NCBI GenBank assembly: GCA_910586045.1 | Contig: CAJUIH010000019.1 | Location: 1 to 38,093, forward strand | Source: an uncultured Eubacterium sp. | Lineage (GTDB): Bacteria; Bacillota; Clostridia; Lachnospirales; Lachnospiraceae | Direction: 5' to 3' | Length of the DNA stretch: 38,093 nucleotides | Shown here: one piece after another, positions 32,634 to 38,093 of the stretch | Position numbering within the stretch: the stretch's first letter is position 1 | Layout: each line of letters opens with the position of its first letter | The notes under the pieces: model-generated | Seen by the model: the letters and a program-made list of their open reading frames with translations, nothing else | Told to the model about the DNA's origin: nothing | Database searches by the model: none | Translations under genes and position numbers: made by a program

Positions 32634-32776
32634 TAGGATAAATGATTGAAAAGAGTAATTTGTAAAAAATAAATCTTTATAAATGCATGAAATCAGTGAA
32701 CATTAAATTTTTAATACTAAAGAACAGTTACTATAATGCTGTAATATTATAAAGTCTTTACAGAAGGGAGAAATAA

Positions 32777-35098
32777 ATGGGAAAATTAAGAAACAAATAT
32801 TATACATATATTAAGAAAAATATTTTACTAAAAGATGTTTGTGACGAATTGGGGATAATGACAAAAAAGACGGGGAACGATTTTATTTGTTCTTGTATTT
32901 TCCATAATGAGACAAATCCTTCTATGCATATTAGGTCTGAAAAAAATACGTTTTACTGCTATGGATGCGGTAAGAGTGGAGATATATTTACAATTTTAAA
33001 ACAAAGACTGGATTGTAATTTTCAGGAAAGTATTGAGTGGATTGAGAAGACTTATCCGTGGGTATTGGACGAAAAACCCATTTTATATGGAAAGGAATCT
33101 GAAAGCAGGAAAAAGAGCGGATATGAAGTAGCATATGAAACGTATTCAGATATGAATGAGACAGAAAAATTACGTTTACAGGAATATGCCAGAAAAAGAA
33201 GATATCATGCAGAGTTCTTAAAAGAACGTGGGATTTTTTTTGCATCTGGAAGAAAGCTTTGTAATGTTTTTGTAAAAAAAGCAGAGTCCTTTATTGAAGA
33301 AATGGATCTGCTGCAGGATGCTTTTTTAATAAAGGCACTGCCTCTTGGAAAAGGCCATATTGATGTACATTACAAAGATTTTTGTGAAGATGACAGGATA
33401 ATTATTACATTAAGAAACGAATATTCGAAAATTATTGGTTTTGCTGGCAGAAGTGTGCGGGATGGTCAGAGAGGCTCAAAATATCTGTTTACAAAGAAAC
33501 TTCCCAAATCCCATATGTTATACCGGCTGGACTGGGTCCGAAGTCAATTAGAACGAAATGAGAAAAATAGAAAAGTTTATATTGTGGAAGGTATGTTTGA
33601 TGCGCTTAGAATAGAGAGTATGGGATGTCTGGCTGTTGCAATTATGGGCAGCCGGCTGCTGCCCAATCAGGCTGCAATATTAGGAAAAACGATAAAGTCT
33701 GTAAATGCAGACATTTCTTTTGTGCTGTATTTGGATTCGGATGAGTCTGGACGTAAAGAAACAGTGGCAAGCATAAAAAATATATGGAAAAATGATATTT
33801 TAAGATACTGTTACCTGACAGTTGCGATACGTGAATGTGATGATAAAGATCCAGATGAAGCATATGAGAATGGAAATGATGAAAAAGCGGTTTTATATAC
33901 AGCATTTGAATTTTTGATGCGGTATCAGTTAGCGGAAAGTGGAGAGGATCTGGATGGGATACAAATAGAAAAACGGTACAATGTAATATCCGCAGAAAAA
34001 AGAATCAGGGTTCTTCGCCGCATCGAAGATCTTCTAACGCAAAAAGAGTGGGATGAGGTATTAGCTTGGTATGATACGGTTTTTAATGATTTTCGTCAAA
34101 AGGAGGATATTTCGGATGCAGAGTTTGCATATCAGGCCGTTTACAAGTTAATAAAAGCAGACTATCATAGGGCGATTGGAAAGCAAAGTAAAGGAGCAGA
34201 CAATGAAAATAACATTGATAAAGTGAAAAAAAGTTTCCATTATCATATGCAGACTGCGCTGCAAATTGCGAGAACCAGTTACCGCCGGGAAGAAATCTCG
34301 CTGGATGACTCGTCATGGGAGAGAATTGCGCTTGGTTCGGATGCTGTTTTTGAATATCTTTATGAGACTCTTAAAAGACATGAAAGCATACAGATTCCGA
34401 TGATGACAATGTTGGTGCCAAAAAAGCTGGGAATACCAAGGAAAAAAGCATTATACTGTCATGAAGAATTATTGCTGCAGCAATACATATTAAATGAACT
34501 TTTGTCAGAAGGAACTGATGCAGATTACGAAAAGCTCATACCTGCGGTCAGATACCGGAAAGAAAGGGGAATTTATCTGACGGGTTATGGCTATGCGGAT
34601 GTTATGAAAGAAAATGTAAGTTTTGCTTATCAAATTGATATGTCTGTAATTGACGGCAGCGTTGAAATAAAAAATGGAATGTTCCGTCCATTTTATGATT
34701 GCTGGAAATCGTATATAGACTATATTCAGGACGGAATTGAAAAATTAAAAGGAGAAAGGGTTTATCGTGTTAAACTAGATATTGAGAGATTTTACGATAC
34801 GATACGCAGGTTTGTTATAAGGGATGCGCTTTATGAGCCGATTTTACAGGCATTACGTAGTGATGAAGATAAATTTGAATGTTTTGAAGAGAAAGATGCT
34901 GCCAAATATGAACGGGCAGATTCTGTGATGAACTGGATTCTGGATGAATTATTTAAAGAAGATTATTACAATCCAGCAACAGGCAGATGCGAACAAAAAG
35001 AGGAATATGCTGTGGAATACCGCAGGGTCCTGACCTGTCTGCTTACGCAGCAAATGTGGCTCTATTTTCTGTGGATAAAAAAGTATGGCAGATCATAG
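32777..35098 (+). CDS. CHC2 zinc finger - TOPRIM - reverse transcriptase fusion, 5' part
   Basis: 773 residues before the frame is lost. Residues 30-75 form a DnaG-type CHC2 zinc finger with ligands C40, H43, C61 and C64 (FYCYGCGKSGDIF). Residues about 260-350 are a TOPRIM domain: E271 in VYIVEGMFDALRI and D320/D322 in LYLDSDESGRK. After a helical linker, the reverse-transcriptase fingers start (LVPKKLGIPRKKALY) and the first catalytic Asp is D668 in RVKLDIERFYDTI. From base 34995 a run of five A loses the frame; the last 30 or so residues are not RT sequence. With one more A the frame joins the next entry. AAGGGAG stands six bases before the ATG. It is AT-rich compared with the first 18 kb. 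Not a replicative DnaG by length or layout. Defence or mobile-element role is inference. Confidence 0.85.
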   Translation: MGKLRNKYYTYIKKNILLKDVCDELGIMTKKTGNDFICSCIFHNETNPSMHIRSEKNTFYCYGCGKSGDIFTILKQRLDCNFQESIEWIEKTYPWVLDEKPILYGKESESRKKSGYEVAYETYSDMNETEKLRLQEYARKRRYHAEFLKERGIFFASGRKLCNVFVKKAESFIEEMDLLQDAFLIKALPLGKGHIDVHYKDFCEDDRIIITLRNEYSKIIGFAGRSVRDGQRGSKYLFTKKLPKSHMLYRLDWVRSQLERNEKNRKVYIVEGMFDALRIESMGCLAVAIMGSRLLPNQAAILGKTIKSVNADISFVLYLDSDESGRKETVASIKNIWKNDILRYCYLTVAIRECDDKDPDEAYENGNDEKAVLYTAFEFLMRYQLAESGEDLDGIQIEKRYNVISAEKRIRVLRRIEDLLTQKEWDEVLAWYDTVFNDFRQKEDISDAEFAYQAVYKLIKADYHRAIGKQSKGADNENNIDKVKKSFHYHMQTALQIARTSYRREEISLDDSSWERIALGSDAVFEYLYETLKRHESIQIPMMTMLVPKKLGIPRKKALYCHEELLLQQYILNELLSEGTDADYEKLIPAVRYRKERGIYLTGYGYADVMKENVSFAYQIDMSVIDGSVEIKNGMFRPFYDCWKSYIDYIQDGIEKLKGERVYRVKLDIERFYDTIRRFVIRDALYEPILQALRSDEDKFECFEEKDAAKYERADSVMNWILDELFKEDYYNPATGRCEQKEEYAVEYRRVLTCLLTQQMWLYFLWIKKYGRS

Positions 35099-36237
35099 AG
35101 CGTGTAAATCAGGATTGTGATGAAAATGAGATCAATGCCCGCTATGCAAGATATGTAGACGATATGATTATTATTGCATCTTCACCTAAAATATTAATGG
35201 AAATTAAATCTGCTATTGCAGAACAGCTGTATGATATAAGTCTGAATTTAAGTCCAAAAACAGAGGATGCAGATGGTATATCTAAGGAGGAAGCTGCTGA
35301 CTGGACTTTGGAGGAGCGAGGAGGTTTTGGTGTATCAGCAGGATTTGACATGCCTGATGATATTATGGATTCCTTAATGGAAGAATATGAAGACTATGAG
35401 GTTACAGACCGCCGGGGAGCATTGAAGTTACTGCAGGGAGATTTATATGCATTGTTATATGAGGGGATAGAAAAAGATGAAACGGATTTTGAGTCATTGC
35501 AGGGCATAGTTTTCCAGACAGAAGAAATCCGTTACAGGGACATTGTTCGTTTTAGTGAAATGATGCTTTTTTATGCCGGTAAAATGGAAGACAATCTTTT
35601 GACAGCATTTAAAATAATATGGGAACAAGGGAAGAAAAAAAGCCGAAGCAGTTCACTGTTTATGGAGGAGGGATTGGATATTCTTGCGTTTTTAGATGGA
35701 TGCTGCGGGATATTAAAGAGGCGAAAACAATATAGAACTAAGAAATCATCTGAAAAATGGGAGAACGTGGAAAATAAGATTCGGACGGACTGGGAAAAAA
35801 TTTATAATAGTTTAGTAATGCAAATTGATAAATGTGAAATTTTAAAAACAAATCGTTGGATGATAGAATTTAAAATATTGGAGATTCAGGCATTGTTAGA
35901 GAAGAATGTGCAGATAAACCATATGGATAATCAGGCAGATCATGAGTATTGGTATCGCTGGCATTGGCATGCAGCGAAAAAAAGTGCTGATCAGACTGCG
36001 CTTCAGCCTAAAAATGAAAACTTGTTGCAGGATTTTCAGTACAGTATAGCAGTATTTTTAAATATAAATGAACAGGAAACGTATCGGGATCTTCAAAGCA
36101 GATTTAAAAATCATAGACGGTACGATAAGGGAGCAGCTGATAATGCATTGACTGCCTGCTTTAAAATATGGTTTTACGATACGCAGACAGGCGGCTTGGA
36201 CAAGGAAAAAAGCAGAGTGCTCTTAGGATTTTACTAA
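34987..36237 (+). CDS. CHC2-TOPRIM-RT fusion, 3' part (reverse transcriptase palm and C-terminal helical domain)
   Basis: This frame carries the rest of the RT domain: GIPQGPDLSAYAANVAL (motif 4 region) and the catalytic box RYVDDMIIIA at 35152-35180 (YVDD). It is then about 330 residues of helical sequence with no domain I recognise (EYWYRWHWHAAKKSADQ near the end). No good ribosome binding site precedes its ATG, so it is most likely the continuation of the gene from 32777. A second shift lies in the six-A run at about 36207: with one more A the frame would run LDKEKKQSALRILLNTLSEE and stop at 36297-36299. Full length would then be about 1170 residues. Confidence 0.8.
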   Translation: MRTKRGICCGIPQGPDLSAYAANVALFSVDKKVWQIIERVNQDCDENEINARYARYVDDMIIIASSPKILMEIKSAIAEQLYDISLNLSPKTEDADGISKEEAADWTLEERGGFGVSAGFDMPDDIMDSLMEEYEDYEVTDRRGALKLLQGDLYALLYEGIEKDETDFESLQGIVFQTEEIRYRDIVRFSEMMLFYAGKMEDNLLTAFKIIWEQGKKKSRSSSLFMEEGLDILAFLDGCCGILKRRKQYRTKKSSEKWENVENKIRTDWEKIYNSLVMQIDKCEILKTNRWMIEFKILEIQALLEKNVQINHMDNQADHEYWYRWHWHAAKKSADQTALQPKNENLLQDFQYSIAVFLNINEQETYRDLQSRFKNHRRYDKGAADNALTACFKIWFYDTQTGGLDKEKSRVLLGFY

Positions 36238-36299
36238 ATACACTTTCAGAAGAATATCAGGCTGAAATTATTGACAGCAATCTCATATTGAAAGAGTAA

Positions 36300-36644
36300 A
36301 TTTGAATATGATGATTTTTTTGTTATTGGCAGACAGGAAATGGAGAGACAGTCGGAAACTCAGAAATTTTTTGTTGAAGCGGTTGGGGATTATTTGAGAT
36401 GCTGTTCTTAAGTCCAATATGCTGAGTTCTGTCAACTATTGGCTGTGAGTCTTTGGTATAAATGACGGATAGGAATTTACTATTAGAATGGATGTTTGTG
36501 ACAATAACTTGACGTTCTGCTGATTTTATTATTTTATAGAGTATATTTTAGAGTCATTAGACGGTTTTATGTGTTGTCTTGTAATTGAATTTTCCATATG
36601 ATATACTGGGTGTGGTTATTATGATAGATGTTGAAATTGCGTGA
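36300..36644. other. Gap between RT gene and toxin-antitoxin pair
   Basis: An open frame without a start at about 36301-36411 (FEYDDFFVIGRQEMERQ, ending DYLRCCS) may be a further piece of the RT gene or of another gene. From 36448 lies a repeat shared with 37632-37722. A possible second promoter for the toxin pair is TTGTAA (36579-36584) with TATACT (36602-36607). Confidence 0.4.
36448..36530. repeat. Diverged direct repeat beside toxin-antitoxin locus, copy 1
   Basis: Aligns with 37632-37722: both read agtct, then a purine-rich part, then CTATTA followed by GGATGTTTG, a CAATAACTT / CATTAATTT stretch, and gctgattt. The block GTGACAATAACTTGAC also resembles a third short copy at 37790-37813. 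The two longer copies flank the toxin-antitoxin genes. Confidence 0.55.
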
Positions 36645-36673
36645 TTGTTAAATTGGAATGATTGCAATATACT
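36645..36673 (+). promoter_or_regulatory. Putative promoter of the toxin-antitoxin operon
   Basis: TTGTTA (36645-36650) and TATACT (36668-36673) are 17 bases apart, about 25 bases ahead of the antitoxin start. Confidence 0.55.
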
Positions 36674-36698
36674 AAGAAAAAAACTGGAGGTGGAATAA

Positions 36699-36965
36699 AT
36701 GACTTTGAGGCAGGAAGCATATGCTGTGATTGATTCTTTACCGGATGATGACAGTGTTAAATTCTTTATAGACATGATTCGGAGATTTAATGTAGTGGCA
36801 GGGAAAACAGAGAAAATATCTGAGAATAAAAATTTAATTTTAGAAAAAAGACAGGCGTTTTTACACATGGAGGAACTGAAAAAGAAGTATCCATTCCCAA
36901 AAGATTATGACTGCGAACAAATCAGAAAGGAGGCCATGAAAGAAAAATATGGTTGCATTAATTGA
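36699..36965 (+). CDS. Probable antitoxin of PIN-domain toxin
   Basis: An 88-residue protein just upstream of and overlapping (17 bases) a PIN-domain gene, the usual place for its antitoxin. The N-terminus (TLRQEAYAVIDSLPDDDSVK) looks like the helical start of short antitoxins that hold the toxin; the C-terminal part is charged (KRQAFLHMEELKKKYPFPKD) and likely wraps the toxin. I see no classic ribbon-helix-helix or AbrB DNA-binding motif, so DNA autoregulation is open. CTGGAGG is eight bases ahead of the ATG. Confidence 0.7.
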   Translation: MTLRQEAYAVIDSLPDDDSVKFFIDMIRRFNVVAGKTEKISENKNLILEKRQAFLHMEELKKKYPFPKDYDCEQIRKEAMKEKYGCIN

Positions 36966-37356
36966 CACTAACGTTATATTAAATTATATTACAGACCGTG
37001 AAGATCGGTTTCGGGATTCTTCAAAAGTGGTTATGGATTTGTGTTCTCAAGGAAAAGTTGATGGGTATATAGCTTTTCATTCGTTGTCTATTATCTGGTA
37101 TTCGCTTCGAATTCCAGATGAGGGGAAGCGAATGTGGTTAAAAGATATTTGCAGGCTGCTGACGGTTGCAGGTGCTTCACACGATCAGGTTTTAGAGGCG
37201 ATAGAAAATGTACAGTTTAAAGATTTTGAGGATTGCCTGCAGGATGAATGTGCGAGAATGGTAAATGCAGACTGTCTGGTGACGTGTAATTTGAAAGATT
37301 TTAAGATGGCTAAAACAAAGGTTTGCAGTCCGGATGAGTTTATTACATTATTATGA
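36949..37356 (+). CDS. PIN-domain toxin (VapC-type ribonuclease)
   Basis: A 135-residue PIN-domain protein, predicted metal-dependent RNase toxin. The acidic active site is visible: VALIDTNVILNYITDRE at the start, DFEDCLQDECARMVNADCLV in the second half and TCNLKDF near the end. Its ATG overlaps the antitoxin gene; the nearest GGAGG is about 15 bases away, so translation may be coupled. The target RNA cannot be told from sequence. Together with the upstream gene it forms a type II toxin-antitoxin pair beside the RT gene, as is often seen in defence and mobile islands. Confidence 0.88.
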   Translation: MVALIDTNVILNYITDREDRFRDSSKVVMDLCSQGKVDGYIAFHSLSIIWYSLRIPDEGKRMWLKDICRLLTVAGASHDQVLEAIENVQFKDFEDCLQDECARMVNADCLVTCNLKDFKMAKTKVCSPDEFITLL

Positions 37357-37377
37357 GAAAACGGATGCTGCCGATTT

Positions 37378-37543
37378 AGGATAGGTATGAAATGGCGCTA
37401 GAAACGCTGGCCTGTCATAACCAGGATCATAATGACCCATTTGATAGGATAATGATTGCCAGGCAAAGGCAGATGGATTAAAATTTGTTACGCTTGACTA
37501 TAAGATTTCTTTTTATGAAGAACCCTGCGTTTTGTCTGTATAA
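37378..37543 (+). pseudogene. PIN-domain toxin remnant
   Basis: The end of a different PIN protein: one frame reads MALETLACHNQDHNDPFDRI and MIA, a one-base shift near 37464 continues ADGLKFVTLDYKISFYEEPC to a stop at 37541-37543. HxDPFDR and the LKFVTxDxxF pattern are hallmarks of the VapC C-terminus. The N-terminal half is missing. A second toxin-antitoxin locus thus once stood here. Confidence 0.75.
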
Positions 37544-37546
37544 ATT

Positions 37547-37602
37547 TCTTCACAATAAATACCTTTGTTTTGAACATATATTTATTGTGAAGATTTATTT
37601 TG
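37547..37602 (+). terminator. Intrinsic terminator after the toxin genes
   Basis: TCTTCACAATAAATA (37547-37561) pairs perfectly with TATTTATTGTGAAGA (37579-37593), then TTTATTTT. The 15-bp stem starts just after the PIN-remnant stop. Confidence 0.8.
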
Positions 37603-37631
37603 CCATTTAATTATAATGGATGATGACACAT

Positions 37632-37722
37632 AGTCTGGATACAAAAATAGGGACAGGAATAGTGCTATTATAGAACGGATGTTTGCAACATTAATTTATC
37701 TCCAATTTTTCGCTGATTTATC
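37632..37722. repeat. Diverged direct repeat beside toxin-antitoxin locus, copy 2
   Basis: Counterpart of 36448-36530. Between here and 37815 no gene is seen; a third short copy of the GTGACATTAACTTGACA block stands at 37796-37812, directly before the S8 3' remnant. Confidence 0.5.
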
Positions 37723-37814
37723 ATTAATTTACCTCAACCCCAACGAAGTTATGCGGCTTACAGCGATTTTTTCCGAAAAAAAGTTGAAAGTTTTTGTGAC
37801 ATTAACTTGACACA

Positions 37815-37871
37815 ATCGGGATGGGGCAGCTAGATTTGTATAAGACGTTTGAAAATTTTCGGAATGTGTGA
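37815..37871 (+). pseudogene. 3' end of a second S8 protease gene
   Basis: In frame this reads MGQLDLYKTFENFRNV then stop, equal to the C-terminus of the S8 protease at 30792-32486 (GWGQLDLYKTFENFRNV). It has no 5' part. Either a tandem S8 paralogue was replaced by the island, or the island duplicated the 3' end on entering. Confidence 0.85.
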
Positions 37872-37915
37872 TGATTGAAAAAATGTTCTTTTTTTAATAA
37901 TATATGAGCTGCTAT

Positions 37916-37955
37916 CAGCGGAATGCCTGTAAAATTAAGGTGTTTCGCTGATTTA
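37916..37955 (+). terminator. Terminator of the S8 remnant
   Basis: CAGCGGAATGCCT (37916-37928) pairs with AGGTGTTTCGCTG (37938-37950) with one mismatched or G-T pair or two; TTTATCTTG follows. It is the homologue of the terminator at 32521-32565. Confidence 0.65.
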
Positions 37956-38093
37956 TCTTGTTTATAGTAAACAGGTCATATTGGTAACAGTTCAGCCATC
38001 AGAATTGAACCTATAAAAAATAATAGAAAAAAGTGCCAAAATTTTTCAGCCTCTTTGCAATGACTTTTCCACAATAAATTTCATTTTTACATC

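Noticed and set aside
32777..33900. Chromosomal replication primase DnaG
   Set aside because: Zinc finger and TOPRIM spacing resemble it, but the RT domain follows and there is no DnaB-binding domain or rpsU-rpoD neighbourhood.
34987..36237. A separate reverse transcriptase gene starting at ATG 34987
   Set aside because: No binding site, and the first RT motifs are in the other frame upstream; it is the continuation of a frameshifted gene.

Overview
The window looks like a chromosomal segment of a Firmicutes gut-type Clostridia, most probably a Lachnospiraceae. This rests on the conserved rplS-lepB-rbgA-lepB-rnhB-ylqG-ylqH-yraN gene order, a ThrE-type exporter split over two genes, a Csp-like S8 protease, a Lachnospiraceae-style serine recombinase remnant and Gram-positive ribosome binding sites. 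I see no rRNA, tRNA or CRISPR array.

Region 1 (1-18.5 kb) is ordinary chromosome. It holds the two-gene amino-acid exporter (+), pgeF, a membrane diguanylate cyclase, the ribosomal protein L19 / signal peptidase / ribosome-assembly GTPase / RNase HII / flagellar-like operon read on the minus strand, the glycogen/maltodextrin enzymes malQ and glgP, a divergent AraC-type regulator, and a 1130-residue hybrid sensor kinase. Two long imperfect hairpins of one family (3.53 and 11.53 kb) sit between these genes.

Region 2 (18.6-30.6 kb) is accessory and devoted to exported proteins, all on the minus strand: Ig-like/FN3-like proteins, small acidic Big2-like proteins, an RCC1-repeat protein, and two SH3-like plus ricin-lectin proteins ending in a C39-like or an M23 peptidase domain. 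Seven of these, 28.2 down to 21.0 kb, form one colinear array ending in a terminator at 20.95 kb. Two switch-like signals sit on it. Upstream are two 20-bp sites in inverted orientation, with a non-palindromic 2-bp core, flanking a promoter that points into the array, next to a wrecked serine recombinase gene. Inside the array a run of nine G in a signal-peptide region leaves a small RCC1-like gene one base out of frame, and that gene overlaps the RCC1 gene by ATGA. Two 159-bp MITE-like elements in opposite orientation bracket the array at 20.77 and 30.25 kb.

Region 3 (30.8-38.1 kb) starts with an intact S8 serine protease. An AT-rich island follows. It carries a large gene joining a DnaG-type CHC2 zinc finger, a TOPRIM domain and a reverse-transcriptase domain, broken by two one-base shifts in A runs, then a PIN-toxin/antitoxin pair and a PIN-toxin remnant. 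The last codons and terminator of the S8 gene are repeated at 37.82-37.95 kb, so the island sits between two copies of that 3' end. The primase-like/RT fusion with its toxin-antitoxin neighbours is the best candidate for an undescribed, possibly defence-related, system. The exported-protein array with two putative phase switches is the second. Several frameshifts lie in homopolymers and are each one base short, so a base-calling artefact must be excluded first.
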